DNA from: an uncultured Lachnospiraceae bacterium
Lineage (GTDB): Bacteria; Bacillota; Clostridia; Lachnospirales; Lachnospiraceae
NCBI GenBank assembly: GCA_946554445.1
Contig: CAMNSD010000008.1
Location: forward strand, 81,451 to 145,450
DNA: 64,000 bases
Direction of reading: 5' to 3'
Each line of letters begins with the position of its first letter. Position 1 is the first letter of the stretch. The notes beneath the pieces were generated by a model that was not told the DNA's origin, made no database searches, and saw nothing but the letters and a program-made list of their open reading frames with translations. Positions 32,259 to 40,781 of this stretch are shown in pieces. The position numbers and the translations under genes were made by a program.

Positions 32259-32826
32259 AGGATTAAGTAAAGCAAAGGTGCTTGCTGCGTTATACAATGC
32301 TTCAAAACCGTTAGGGTTGGGGATTCTTCAATATGACCCCCAAAATATGTCAGAGAAAGAGGCCGCGGAACTCTTAGAAGAACAGTCTTACTTTGACTAC
32401 CTGAAAGGGCGAGTCATGAAAGTGGATCTTTCGTCTGACGAAGAATTTGATGAGTGGTTATATGACCGTGATAACGGTATTGGGGCCGCAAAAGAAGCCA
32501 TAAATGGTATTTTGAAAGAAGAGGTTATCGTAACAAAGAAAACACCTAAGTTTGAACTCGGTCGAGTTGTTGTGACGCTTGGTGTTGATACGAAAATGAA
32601 AAAGGACTCATCATTTGCAGCCTTTGTTCAGCTTTCGCTCGGAAGGTATTGTCAATGCGACTGGGGCGATACCTGCGATGAGGATAAACAGACAGCCAAC
32701 GAGGCTTTAAAAGATGGAGAGCGGATTCTCGCGGTTTACAAACATAAGGAGTCCGGTACTAAGATTTGGATTATTACGGAATGGGACAGGAGTGCTACAA
32801 CTATTCTGTTCCCCGATGAATATTGA
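32245..32826 (+). CDS. Plasmid/phage-related protein of unknown function, 193 residues
   Basis: N-terminal half: INIKGLSKAKVLAALYNAS, YFDYLKGRVMKVDL and DEWLYDRDNGIGAAKEAI. C-terminal half: LGRVVVTLGVDTKM, CDWGDTCDEDKQTANEALKD and WIITEWDRSATTILFPDEY. I recall both halves in mobile-element proteins, where the second is often called plasmid-related protein; the role is unknown. It overlaps the methyltransferase-like gene by 14 bases. Confidence 0.6.
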   Translation: MINIKGLSKAKVLAALYNASKPLGLGILQYDPQNMSEKEAAELLEEQSYFDYLKGRVMKVDLSSDEEFDEWLYDRDNGIGAAKEAINGILKEEVIVTKKTPKFELGRVVVTLGVDTKMKKDSSFAAFVQLSLGRYCQCDWGDTCDEDKQTANEALKDGERILAVYKHKESGTKIWIITEWDRSATTILFPDEY

Positions 32827-32848
32827 TATTTGAAGGGAGATAGGCGCG

Positions 32849-34084
32849 ATGGGGCTTGAATTATACGATTACCAAATGAAAGCCGTTAATCAAATGAAAA
32901 ACGGCTGTGTCCTTTGTGGTGATGTTGGTTCTGGTAAATCGAGGACGGCTCTTGCTTATTACTTCTTTCTGAACGGCGGAGAACTTCTTGGTGGTGTTGC
33001 CGGTGACAACTATATGCCGATGGGAGACCCACCGATGGATTTGTATATCATAACAACTGCCCGGAAACGGGACACGAAGGAATGGGAGGGTGAGCTTTCG
33101 CCCTTCCTTCTTTCTACGAATCCGGAAGTGAGCCTATACCAGAACACGGTAATCGTTGATTCATGGAACAACATAAAAAAGTATTCGGAGGTTACGGATA
33201 CTTTCTTTATATTTGACGAGCAGAGAGTGGTCGGGTCCGGAGCATGGGTAAAGTCATTCCTGAAGATAGCGAAACACAATCAGTGGATTTTGCTGTCGGC
33301 TACTCCGGGGGATACATGGCAGGATTATATTCCTGTTTTCATTGCCAACGGATTCTACAAGAATCGAACAGAGTTCACCAGAGAGCATATCGTCTACAGC
33401 CGTTTCAGTAAGTTTCCAAAAGTGGATCGGTATTTAAACACTGGGAAACTAATCCGGCACAGGAATGATATTTTGGTAAACATGGATTTCAGACGGACAA
33501 CCGTTTCACATCATGAGGACATTATTGTTTCATACGACATTGAGACATATAAAGACGTGGGACGAACACGTTGGGACCCTTATAAAAATGAGCCGATTCA
33601 GAATGCCGGCGGGCTTTGTTATATTTGGCGGAAAATAGTCAATACGGCAGAATCACGGCAGATTGCCTTGTTGGAGATTATTGAAAAGCATCCACGGGCA
33701 ATTATATTTTACAACTTCGATTACGAGTTGGAGCTTCTCAAAAATCTTTTTTGTCCGTTTCAGGAAAGTGATTATGAGATTGCTGAATGGAATGGACATT
33801 GTCACCAACCTGTACCGGAATCGGAGCAATGGATCTATCTGGTTCAGTACAATGCAGGAGCGGAAGGGTGGAACTGTATCAAGACGGATACGATTATATT
33901 TTACTCACAGAACTACTCTTATAAGATTATGAAGCAATCTGCTGGAAGAATTGACAGGCTAAACACTCCGTATAAGGACTTATATTATTATCACTTGAAA
34001 TCTCGTTCAGGAATCGACTTGGCTATCAGCAGAGCTTTAAAGGATAAAAAAGATTTCAATGAGAGCAGTTATGTGAAGTGGTGA
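32849..34084 (+). CDS. Superfamily 2 DNA helicase
   Basis: 411 residues. Motif I CGDVGSGKSRTAL, a motif II-like FIFDEQRVVG (DEQR in place of DEAH), motif III LLSATPGDTW, and the late motifs VQYNAGAEGWNC and QSAGRIDRL, which carry the arginine finger region. This is the compact SNF2/DEAD-like helicase seen in phage replication modules. It probably remodels forks or helps recombination. AAGGGAG precedes the ATG. Confidence 0.85.
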   Translation: MGLELYDYQMKAVNQMKNGCVLCGDVGSGKSRTALAYYFFLNGGELLGGVAGDNYMPMGDPPMDLYIITTARKRDTKEWEGELSPFLLSTNPEVSLYQNTVIVDSWNNIKKYSEVTDTFFIFDEQRVVGSGAWVKSFLKIAKHNQWILLSATPGDTWQDYIPVFIANGFYKNRTEFTREHIVYSRFSKFPKVDRYLNTGKLIRHRNDILVNMDFRRTTVSHHEDIIVSYDIETYKDVGRTRWDPYKNEPIQNAGGLCYIWRKIVNTAESRQIALLEIIEKHPRAIIFYNFDYELELLKNLFCPFQESDYEIAEWNGHCHQPVPESEQWIYLVQYNAGAEGWNCIKTDTIIFYSQNYSYKIMKQSAGRIDRLNTPYKDLYYYHLKSRSGIDLAISRALKDKKDFNESSYVKW

Positions 34085-34085
34085 A

Positions 34086-34111
34086 ACGCAGTATTTACAA
34101 GTCCTTTAATG
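34086..34111 (+). promoter_or_regulatory. Repeated promoter-like cassette, copy 12
   Basis: ACG in place of TCG, then 16 bases and TTTAATG with TTTACA; CTCCTTT-like/AAAGGAGG hairpin potential. First copy after a 13-kb interval without cassettes. Confidence 0.6.
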
Positions 34112-34128
34112 AAAGGAGGTCATTTTAA

Positions 34129-34353
34129 ATGATTAAATCTAAATTTGGACCGATAACAAACCCTAAAACAGGTGAAACAAAAGATATTGTTGTAAATGCT
34201 TTATCAAAGAGAAGCCTTAGAGACATTTTAATTGGTGGGGGCATTATAATGGTAGGTATTACTTACCTTACAATATCCACATTTAAGAATGGAGCGATGG
34301 CATTTGAAGAGGCTGAGTACAAAACATTAGAAGAGCTTGATCTGTTTAAGTGA
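34129..34353 (+). CDS. Small single-helix membrane protein, 74 residues
   Basis: A soluble N-terminal part (FGPITNPKTGETKDIVVNAL), one membrane helix (ILIGGGIIMVGITYLTI) and an acidic tail. No family recognised. Driven by cassette copy 12 with a strong AAAGGAGG. Confidence 0.6.
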   Translation: MIKSKFGPITNPKTGETKDIVVNALSKRSLRDILIGGGIIMVGITYLTISTFKNGAMAFEEAEYKTLEELDLFK

Positions 34354-34396
34354 CCAATCGGTGCACAAAAACATTATTTAAAAACCTATAAACGAA

Positions 34397-34424
34397 GGAG
34401 TCCTAACAAGGGCTCTTTCTTCTT
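34397..34424 (+). terminator. Terminator GAGTCCT/AGGGCTC
   Basis: Same stem as at 14034, followed by TTTCTTCTTG; not followed by a cassette here. Confidence 0.7.
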
Positions 34425-34440
34425 GTTTGGGGGGGAACAA

Positions 34441-34671
34441 ATGAGATACCGAAAATGTGATCGTTGTGGAAAAAGGATTGTATCCGGTGCTGATTTTTAT
34501 CCCGCAATGATAAAGGGGTATTTGGCAGAAGAGGTTACAGTCAAAAGTATTTGGGTGTCAACCACGAAACATCCCAGATGCCAGTTTGAATTATGCGATG
34601 GTTGCGGACAAAGCTTTGCTGACTGGTTTAATGAGAAAGGAGAAAAAGATGGGACTGAAAAACAAATCTGA
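34441..34671 (+). CDS. Small zinc-finger protein, 76 residues
   Basis: CDRCGKRI near the N-terminus and CDGCGQSFADW near the end form two CxxC pairs, a likely zinc site. GGGGGGAAC precedes the ATG. It overlaps the next gene. Confidence 0.6.
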   Translation: MRYRKCDRCGKRIVSGADFYPAMIKGYLAEEVTVKSIWVSTTKHPRCQFELCDGCGQSFADWFNEKGEKDGTEKQI

Positions 34672-34831
34672 TACTTTCCTTGTAAGTTTCGACTACACAC
34701 ATGGGGATATTCCGGTGCTGATTATCGGAAGACGAGGAAAGGAAAAAGAGATTGATATTATTAACGCTTTTCAGGGAGATGAGGCGAGCGAACTATACAA
34801 AAAACTAACAGATAAGAAGGTGAGTGGATGA
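34649..34831 (+). CDS. Small protein of unknown function, 60 residues
   Basis: Beta-like: SDTFLVSFDYTHGDIPVLII, then EIDIINAFQGDEASELYKKL. The start at 34649 has AAAGGAG within the preceding gene; the end overlaps the next start (ATGA). Confidence 0.55.
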   Translation: MGLKNKSDTFLVSFDYTHGDIPVLIIGRRGKEKEIDIINAFQGDEASELYKKLTDKKVSG

Positions 34832-35085
34832 CGTTTGCTAAGTTTTGCGAGGCGGTTATCGGGCGCCCCCTGTTTGAATGGGAAAAGAAACTTACGGAGT
34901 TTTTAGAAGAACATCCAGACGCAAAATTGGTGCATCCGATAGCTCGCGGAAGTTCTAAAATGCCATATCAAGAACGTTTATCTATATTGTTTGCTTTATA
35001 TAAAGCTTGCGGAAAGGAGAATCATGAAACAACCGAAAAGATTGACACGGGAACAGAAGGAATGCTTAACGGCTCACTGTCTTAA
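34828..35085 (+). CDS. Small protein of unknown function, 85 residues
   Basis: Contains AKFCEAVIGRPLFEWEKKLT and HPIARGSSKMPYQ. The first segment resembles the short tails of terminase-linked or primase-linked proteins, but the evidence is thin. Coupled to the gene before and overlapped by the one after. Confidence 0.45.
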   Translation: MTFAKFCEAVIGRPLFEWEKKLTEFLEEHPDAKLVHPIARGSSKMPYQERLSILFALYKACGKENHETTEKIDTGTEGMLNGSLS

Positions 35086-35188
35086 TTGGAAGGACTGGAT
35101 GTTTGTTGGGGAAACAGAATTCTGTTACCGCATTATCAACAAGAAAACCGGCGCTGTTAAAGGTGTTGATAAATTCAGGAGGAGATAA
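35024..35188 (+). CDS. DUF6906-like small protein
   Basis: 54 residues from the ATG at 35024 (GGAAAGGAGAATC). MKQPKRLTREQKECLTAHCL followed by FCYRIINKKTG and DKFRR is the pattern I associate with DUF6906. Function unknown. It overlaps the preceding gene by 62 bases in another frame, and the next gene starts directly at its end. Confidence 0.65.
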   Translation: MKQPKRLTREQKECLTAHCLNWKDWMFVGETEFCYRIINKKTGAVKGVDKFRRR

Positions 35189-35569
35189 ATGAAAATCTAT
35201 ACAAGTTATTTTGCTAACTTGAAAAATATTCCGGTCGGCATTGTTCCAATCTCCATATGCCGCAGAGCGCCGAAAGGATATGGTGGGACAGAATACAAAT
35301 TACTCGCTCCTTCGGGTGCTTTATTGTCGGAATGGCGCAAAAATCATGATGAGGCTGAATATAGATTCAAGTTTGCTAAACAGTTGACTTCGTTAGATGC
35401 ATCAAAAATTGTAGATGTACTGAATTATATATCAGGTGGCCTGGACATTGTCTTGGTCTGTTATGAAGGCCCGTCAAAGTTTTGTCACCGCCATATTGTT
35501 GCGGAATGGCTTAATAAGCATGGGTATGAAGTTACGGAATGGAAAGGAGAAGAGCATGAAAACAGATGA
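35189..35569 (+). CDS. DUF488 family protein
   Basis: 126 residues. VGIVPISICRRAPKGYGG, LDIVLVCYEGPSKFCHRHIV and EWLNKHGYEV fit DUF488, a small alpha/beta domain with conserved CYE and CHR residues found in phages and bacteria. Biochemical role unknown. GGAGGAG precedes the start. Confidence 0.75.
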   Translation: MKIYTSYFANLKNIPVGIVPISICRRAPKGYGGTEYKLLAPSGALLSEWRKNHDEAEYRFKFAKQLTSLDASKIVDVLNYISGGLDIVLVCYEGPSKFCHRHIVAEWLNKHGYEVTEWKGEEHENR

Positions 35570-35813
35570 AAAAGGAAAGAAGCTCGCCAATGATATTTTG
35601 GACTATGTGAACAATTTGGCCTGTGATGAAGAAACTTTCGCAAATACTATTTGCCACTCACACAGGACTTTGCAGCAGTCAACGATGAGGCTCTTTATCA
35701 CAACAATTTGTAAGATGGCCGAGAATGATACGGACGCAAGAAACGAAGCAGCCGTAGAACTGGCGAAGAAAATAACGGAGATAGCACAAAATCATCAGTT
35801 ACCGTTGGTTTGA
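35556..35813 (+). CDS. Small helical protein, 85 residues
   Basis: Fully helical: KKLANDILDYVNNLACDEET, LFITTICKMAEN, AAVELAKKITEIAQ. Start at 35556 with AAAGGAGAAG. No family recognised; overlaps the DUF488 gene by 14 bases. Confidence 0.6.
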   Translation: MKTDEKGKKLANDILDYVNNLACDEETFANTICHSHRTLQQSTMRLFITTICKMAENDTDARNEAAVELAKKITEIAQNHQLPLV

Positions 35814-35844
35814 TATTTCAGCAGGAGAATGAAAGGAGAAAAGA

Positions 35845-36186
35845 ATGGAAATCAGAAATGCGCAAATCACATCAACTATGCTCGGCCGGGAAGACCACGG
35901 AATCATGACCTTTTTTATATTTGTTAAATGGGGAGGTTCTGTATGTGGAATAGGAGGATACTCACTCGACGGATATGATAAAGAATCAAAGTTGAGGGTA
36001 TTTTCTGTAAAAAGTTTTGAAGCCATATCAAAGATACTCGAAACAGTCGGTGTGGATAAGTGGGAAGATTTACCCGGAAAGTATATCCGAATCAAAGATA
36101 ACGGCTGGGGTTCTACGGTTGATGAGATCGGAAACTTGATGGAAGAAAAGTGGTTTAACATTCGGGAATTCTTTAAGGAGAGCTAA
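35845..36186 (+). CDS. Phage protein of unknown function, 113 residues
   Basis: Beta-rich: ITSTMLGREDHGIMTFFIFV, GGYSLDGYD, then EAISKILETVGVDKWEDLPG and KYIRIKDNGWG. A conserved-looking domain with a KWEDLPGKYIR element typical of small phage enzymes or regulators, but no function is known to me. AAAGGAGAAAAG precedes the ATG. Confidence 0.55.
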   Translation: MEIRNAQITSTMLGREDHGIMTFFIFVKWGGSVCGIGGYSLDGYDKESKLRVFSVKSFEAISKILETVGVDKWEDLPGKYIRIKDNGWGSTVDEIGNLMEEKWFNIREFFKES

Positions 36187-36222
36187 CCAAACCAGAAATT
36201 TATATTTTGAAAGGAGAAAAGA

Positions 36223-37254
36223 ATGAGTTCTTATATTATTGCAACAGATTTTGATGGTACGATTTGTGAAAACAAGTACCCGGAGATTGGAGAGCCGAGA
36301 AACAAAACCATTTTATATTTGAAGGAGAAGCAGAAAAACGGAGCCAAAATCGTCCTGTGGACTTGTCGGGTCGATGAACTCCTTGATGCAGCAGTCAAAT
36401 GGTGCCGTAACAAGGGCTTGATATTTGATGCGGTGAATGAGAATCTACCGGAGGTAATTGCTGAGTTCGGCGGTGATACCAGAAAGATATTTGCCAACGA
36501 GTATATAGATGATCGGAACGGAAAACTTCCTGATGAATGCGAGTCTGGTATGCTTGCCTGGGCGAAAATGGAGATAGAGGCAGCTTGCAAACATGAGCGA
36601 GCAGAGGCACCGGAAGAGGAGTTCGACTATGGGTGTGCCTGCTATGAATCTGCTTTAAAGGCTTTTAAAAGTCTCGAAGAAGATAACCACAGCGGGTTCA
36701 GTATTGGTTTTACAAAAGGAATTCTTAACCGTTTAATTGACGGTAAGCCGCTTTGTCCTATCGAGGATACGGAAGAAACATGGAGTCACATTGCCGATAC
36801 AAGTGGACATCAGGGAGAAGAAGTGAATTATCAGTGTAAACGTATGAGCAGCTTGTTCAAATATGTTTACGCTGATGGGACGGTTAAGTATCGTGATATT
36901 GATCGTTTTATTATGGTTGAAACATTAACCAACACGATATGGCATTCCGGATTGGTAGACCAGGTTCTTGAAGAACTCTACCCGATCACTATGCCTTATA
37001 TTCCCAGTGATACACCCTACAAGGCTATGTGCGAGGAGTATTTGACAGATCGCAAAAACGGCGACTTCGACACTGTTGGCATCCTGAATGTAATTGAACC
37101 GGACGGAAAGACGGTTGAAATTAACAGATATTTCAAGGATGTTCCGAATGGATGGGAAGAAATTGATCTGGAAGAGTTTAAGAACCGCCGGGCAATGCAT
37201 TTTAAGCGGTTGCATTCGGAAATTCACGATAAACGAAAAGGAGAACAATCATGA
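36223..37254 (+). CDS. HAD-like phosphatase fused to a phage C-terminal domain
   Basis: 343 residues. Residues 1-110 are HAD-like: ATDFDGTICENKYPE (motif I), IVLWTCRVDE (motif II) and a late DD (YIDDRNG). Such short phage HAD proteins may act as nucleotide or polynucleotide phosphatases. The remaining ~230 residues (SLEEDNHSGFSIGFTKGILN, IADTSGHQGEEVNYQCKRM) are a domain I cannot name. AAAGGAGAAAAG precedes the ATG. Confidence 0.65.
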   Translation: MSSYIIATDFDGTICENKYPEIGEPRNKTILYLKEKQKNGAKIVLWTCRVDELLDAAVKWCRNKGLIFDAVNENLPEVIAEFGGDTRKIFANEYIDDRNGKLPDECESGMLAWAKMEIEAACKHERAEAPEEEFDYGCACYESALKAFKSLEEDNHSGFSIGFTKGILNRLIDGKPLCPIEDTEETWSHIADTSGHQGEEVNYQCKRMSSLFKYVYADGTVKYRDIDRFIMVETLTNTIWHSGLVDQVLEELYPITMPYIPSDTPYKAMCEEYLTDRKNGDFDTVGILNVIEPDGKTVEINRYFKDVPNGWEEIDLEEFKNRRAMHFKRLHSEIHDKRKGEQS

Positions 37255-37529
37255 ATGATAGCGATTCTGTAAAGAAACTGATAATGGATTCGGCATGTAA
37301 AGTTGCTTTGGATGAACACTTAGACGAGGTGAATTTCAATTTAAAACCGCAAGAACACTCGTATAGGGACTGTATGACAGTAATCTTCGGGAAAGGGCGG
37401 AAAAGAATCAGTACCATCTTCATGATGGACGAGTTTTTAGACATGAAATCTGATTTGTATCCGATTGCGATCAGTTCTTATCTGAGAGAAATGGTTTACA
37501 AATTAAATGAAAAGGAGAAACAAGTATGA
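37251..37529 (+). CDS. Small protein of unknown function, 92 residues
   Basis: Contains KKLIMDSACKVALDEHLDEV, then beta-like CMTVIFGKGRKRIST and a helical end. ATG overlaps the previous stop (ATGA) with AAAGGAGAAC; its own end overlaps the LemA start. Unknown function. Confidence 0.55.
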   Translation: MNDSDSVKKLIMDSACKVALDEHLDEVNFNLKPQEHSYRDCMTVIFGKGRKRISTIFMMDEFLDMKSDLYPIAISSYLREMVYKLNEKEKQV

Positions 37530-38083
37530 AAACTATTAAAGAAAACTGGAAAGTAATGTTGATCGTAGCAGCCGGAGTTGTGGCTGTTATTTTATTGTGT
37601 GTGTTTGGAGTGCAAAGCTCTCAGAACCAAGCTTTCGCTCTTGAAGAGCAGGTGAACACCGCTGAATCGGATATTAAGGTTCAGGAAAAGCGACGGGTGG
37701 ATCTGATTTACAATTTGGCAGATTGCGTTAAGCAATACGATAAGCATGAAGCTGAAACGTTGGCGGCTATTGTCGAGGGGCGTGGCTCTGCCGGGGATAT
37801 TGAAAACGCTACTACTGCTATTGCTGCTGTTTCTGAGGCATATCCGGAATTAAAAGCTGATGAGAACTATAGAGAACTTATGAATGAACTGGCTATGACT
37901 GAAAATCTTATCGCTGAGTACAGGAGCAACTATAACAAGCAGGTAAAAGCGTACAACCGTTATGTGAAAAAATTCCCGACAAGGATATTTCTGAATATGC
38001 TTGGGTATGAGAGGCAGAGCTATCAGTATCTGGATTACGAAGCCCCGGTTGATGCTCCACAAAATCTATTCGGGGAGGATTGA
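37526..38083 (+). CDS. LemA family membrane protein
   Basis: 185 residues. One N-terminal membrane helix (WKVMLIVAAGVVAVILLCVF), then the LemA domain: RRVDLIYNLADCVKQYDKHE, AVSEAYPELKADENYRELMN, ENLIAEYRSNYNKQVKAYNR and FPTRIFLNMLGY, all diagnostic. LemA proteins are membrane-tethered helical bundles of unsettled function, rare as phage genes. It precedes a two-helix membrane protein by three bases, probably its partner. Confidence 0.85.
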   Translation: MKTIKENWKVMLIVAAGVVAVILLCVFGVQSSQNQAFALEEQVNTAESDIKVQEKRRVDLIYNLADCVKQYDKHEAETLAAIVEGRGSAGDIENATTAIAAVSEAYPELKADENYRELMNELAMTENLIAEYRSNYNKQVKAYNRYVKKFPTRIFLNMLGYERQSYQYLDYEAPVDAPQNLFGED

Positions 38084-38086
38084 CGT

Positions 38087-38881
38087 ATGGGTTACTATCA
38101 CGGGCATAGAAAAAGAGGGTTCGACTTCGGGGATTTTGAGATAACGAAGCGTGAAATTCTCGCAAGTGTATCTATTATAGCCGTAATGCTCCTGATCGGT
38201 GTTTTGATTTCTGGAAAGATTTCGGAGTACCAGATGGATAAAAACGAAATCTATAACAAGGCTGTAAAGATTCAAAGTTCTGATATTTTTGCCTATGGTA
38301 TGCGAACCAATGTCGGTAATGCGTTTGTCTACGGTGATTTAAAAGCCGTAGACACCGTTACCTACCCGGAAATAGGCGGAGAATATATGTATGTAGAAAA
38401 AGTAGAAGAACGCTATGAGCGGCATGAAGAGTATGTGACTGAAGAAGATGATGAAGGAAACAAGCATAGAAAACTAAAAGTCTGGTATGAATGGGAAGTA
38501 GAAAACAGAGGGTCACAACATTCTTCAGAAATAAGTTTTCTTGATATTTCTTTCCCTTATGAAAAAATACGAATTCCTACAGATCAACACATAACCACTA
38601 TTGAAGGCGATAAGGTTTGGAGTTGGGAATCTGGTGAACGAGTAAAAGTTAGATTTTGCTATTACGGCGTAGCAACACAATACACCGGAACAATATTCAC
38701 AGAGTTAAAGAATAATACTATTTCGGACAACACACCCTTTTATGAAAATAAAACGATTGACGAAACAGTAGAGTTGCTGGAATCCAACGGCGGAACAATT
38801 ATATTTTGGGTGCTATGGATTATCTTTATCGGTGTATGTGTATACGGCTTCTATTATCTGGATAACCGATGGTTAGATTGA
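38087..38881 (+). CDS. Two-helix membrane protein next to LemA
   Basis: 264 residues. Helix 1 at about 25-43 (ILASVSIIAVMLLIGVLI), a large charged outer domain (about 45-235), helix 2 near the C-terminus (IIFWVLWIIFIGVCVYGFYY). The layout recalls TMEM43-like or E3-ligase-like membrane partners that often accompany LemA in bacteria, but identity is not established. GGGGAGG precedes the start and the gene is coupled to LemA. Confidence 0.55.
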   Translation: MGYYHGHRKRGFDFGDFEITKREILASVSIIAVMLLIGVLISGKISEYQMDKNEIYNKAVKIQSSDIFAYGMRTNVGNAFVYGDLKAVDTVTYPEIGGEYMYVEKVEERYERHEEYVTEEDDEGNKHRKLKVWYEWEVENRGSQHSSEISFLDISFPYEKIRIPTDQHITTIEGDKVWSWESGERVKVRFCYYGVATQYTGTIFTELKNNTISDNTPFYENKTIDETVELLESNGGTIIFWVLWIIFIGVCVYGFYYLDNRWLD

Positions 38882-38893
38882 AAGGGGTGTAAA

Positions 38894-39082
38894 ATGCCTG
38901 ATATAAAGAACTGCACAACTTGCTCCAATGCTATATTTTGTAAAACATGGGGTGAGTACAAGTGCAAAGAGCGAAAAGAATGGATACCTGATACGGATGA
39001 GGGAGTCTACTGCGGATTATATTCCAAAGGGACTCCCTCAACTGATTGTCACTGTGAAACGTGTGAGGAAAGGAGAATTTAG
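38894..39082 (+). CDS. Small cysteine-rich protein, 62 residues
   Basis: Eight cysteines in CTTCSNAIFCKTWGEYKC and CHCETCE arrangements suggest a zinc site. Ribosome site AAAGGGGTG. No family recognised. Confidence 0.55.
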   Translation: MPDIKNCTTCSNAIFCKTWGEYKCKERKEWIPDTDEGVYCGLYSKGTPSTDCHCETCEERRI

Positions 39083-39084
39083 GA

Positions 39085-39549
39085 ATGGATGTTTGGAGAT
39101 GCCGGTTTCAGCAAGAACCGATAGACAATAGACCTCATTTTATATTTGGCGGTAGAGGAAACGGAAAAACAACAAGACTTATAAAAGAAGCTTCCGAAAC
39201 CGACGGAGTTATTGTTTGTCCTACGCTTAAAACGGCCGATCATATTTGTCACTTGGCGTGGGAACTTAAATGTAACATTCGTAGACCAATCACTTATGAG
39301 GAAGCATTTGGTCCTTATGATGACAGAAAAGCAATTCATTATTTTGACAATTACGGAATCGAGTTGTGTAATATTCTTCGCAGGAAACTCGGCACGTTTG
39401 AACGCTACAAAACCGAAACTATAATTATTGACGAGGATTCTATTAAATCCTTAAACGATATGTTGGACGGACTTAAAGTCAGCGATATGGATGGCCGTGA
39501 ATTGAGATTTAAAATAGAGGTTTTAGGGAGGAACGAGAGCGATGATTAA
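39085..39549 (+). CDS. P-loop ATPase-like protein
   Basis: 154 residues. Walker A is FIFGGRGNGKTTRL near residues 19-32; a Walker B-like TIIIDEDSI lies near 114-122. It is small, without clear helicase motifs, so it may be a terminase- or packaging-like or DNA-repair ATPase. GGAAAGGAG precedes the ATG. Overlaps the next gene by eight bases. Confidence 0.6.
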   Translation: MDVWRCRFQQEPIDNRPHFIFGGRGNGKTTRLIKEASETDGVIVCPTLKTADHICHLAWELKCNIRRPITYEEAFGPYDDRKAIHYFDNYGIELCNILRRKLGTFERYKTETIIIDEDSIKSLNDMLDGLKVSDMDGRELRFKIEVLGRNESDD

Positions 39550-40306
39550 AATTGAAAATTTTGAGGTAATGGGATGGGAACATGTTATCCGTGGTATGCG
39601 AAACCCGATGAATAGTTGGAATAAGTCTGACAGCGGTATCTGCAAAGGTGGTGAAGATGGAATCGGCTGCGAACATTGCGCAGTAGAGATACCTTGTACC
39701 CATGCATATGACCATTCATGGCAGCTCGGCAAGGCAGATCATGAACTGATGATGAAGCTGGCAAAAGCCGGTTCAGTTCACGGAAAATTCCGCCGGATGA
39801 TTGCCGTATATGTAGATATTACGGCTCCATTGTATTGGTGGAAGGAGTTTGATACGTACAAAATCGGTACGGTTGCCAACTCCTGCTCCACAATGCACAA
39901 AATTCATGCAAAGGAGTTTACGCTGGAGGATTTCAGTTGCGAGCATCTGTCTTGTTGGGGTGCGGCTCCGAGAGGTAACACTGATGGAGATTTGATGGAT
40001 GAGAAAGTCAGCGACTTTATGTATGATTACATGGGCGCATTGATGGCCACTATTGTCGCTCTTAACAGCGCCAGAGAGCAGTTCCTGAAGCGGCAGGATA
40101 AACGATACTGGTGGCAGATGATTCAGCTTCTTCCCAGCTCTTACAACCAGAAACGGACGGTGATGCTGAACTATGAAGTTCTGTCTGGTATTTATATTTA
40201 CCGTAAGAATCACAAGCTGGATGAATGGCGGGAGTTTTGCCATTGGATCGAGCAGCTTCCGTACAGTGAGATTATTACGTGTAATGTGGAGGAACCGACC
40301 GAATGA
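39542..40306 (+). CDS. Divergent ThyX-like protein (putative thymidylate synthase)
   Basis: 254 residues. KFRRMIAVYVDITAPLYWWK, EFDTYKIGTVANSCSTMHKI and a late QLLPSSYNQKRTVMLNYE recall flavin-dependent thymidylate synthase, but the RHRxxS signature is not conserved; STMHK stands near it. An inserted cysteine-rich segment (CKGGEDGIGCEHCAVEIPC) is near residues 34-52. I recall similar gut-phage proteins being called ThyX; activity is uncertain. Would supply dTMP or a related base. Confidence 0.45.
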   Translation: MIKIENFEVMGWEHVIRGMRNPMNSWNKSDSGICKGGEDGIGCEHCAVEIPCTHAYDHSWQLGKADHELMMKLAKAGSVHGKFRRMIAVYVDITAPLYWWKEFDTYKIGTVANSCSTMHKIHAKEFTLEDFSCEHLSCWGAAPRGNTDGDLMDEKVSDFMYDYMGALMATIVALNSAREQFLKRQDKRYWWQMIQLLPSSYNQKRTVMLNYEVLSGIYIYRKNHKLDEWREFCHWIEQLPYSEIITCNVEEPTE

Positions 40307-40510
40307 AAATAGTTAAAGAATATCTATGCAACGATAGAACACCAACAATCGATGAACTAAAAAAATCTATCAATATCGCTAATGCCGATGATTGCGTGGT
40401 TAAGTTGAATTGGTTTTTTTCCTCATAATGGATGGCACAATATGTATATTACCAAAGATATGACTTTGGAAGATTGCAAAAGTAAACTTCCAAAAAAATA
40501 TTCAGTGTAG
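40303..40510 (+). pseudogene. Small gene split by a frameshift at a run of seven T
   Basis: From ATG 40303 the frame reads MKIVKEYLCNDRTPTIDELK and stops at 40430 shortly after a T7 run (40414-40420). Skipping one T joins it to FFPHNGWHNMYITKDM and ends at TAG 40508. The joined product (about 68 residues) is far more protein-like than the broken one. It could be a mutation, a sequencing error at the homopolymer, or slippage-dependent expression. Confidence 0.55.
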
Positions 40511-40524
40511 ATAGGTGGAGAATA

Positions 40525-40779
40525 ATGAACTGGCGAGATTTTGATAATAAGCAGTTAGAAATGCAGATGAAAGATTTAAAACGCTGCATCGAAATACAAG
40601 CCGAACGACCGCTTACAGTTCGAGAGAAGGATTGGTTTAATCTTCGATATGACAGAGGAAGTATTCGATGTGGGTCGCGCTCTTATAGAAGCGGGCTTAT
40701 ATCATCTCTCGACAGAGCAATTAAGCGTTTGGAAAAGGAAATGACAAGTGACGAACTTCGTCGCGTGAAAGGAGAATAG
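40525..40779 (+). CDS. Small basic protein of unknown function, 84 residues
   Basis: LEMQMKDLKRCIEIQAERPL and ISSLDRAIKRLEKEM are helical; SIRCGSRSYRSG lies between. GGTGGAG precedes the ATG. No family recognised. Confidence 0.55.
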   Translation: MNWRDFDNKQLEMQMKDLKRCIEIQAERPLTVREKDWFNLRYDRGSIRCGSRSYRSGLISSLDRAIKRLEKEMTSDELRRVKGE

Positions 40780-40781
40780 CA

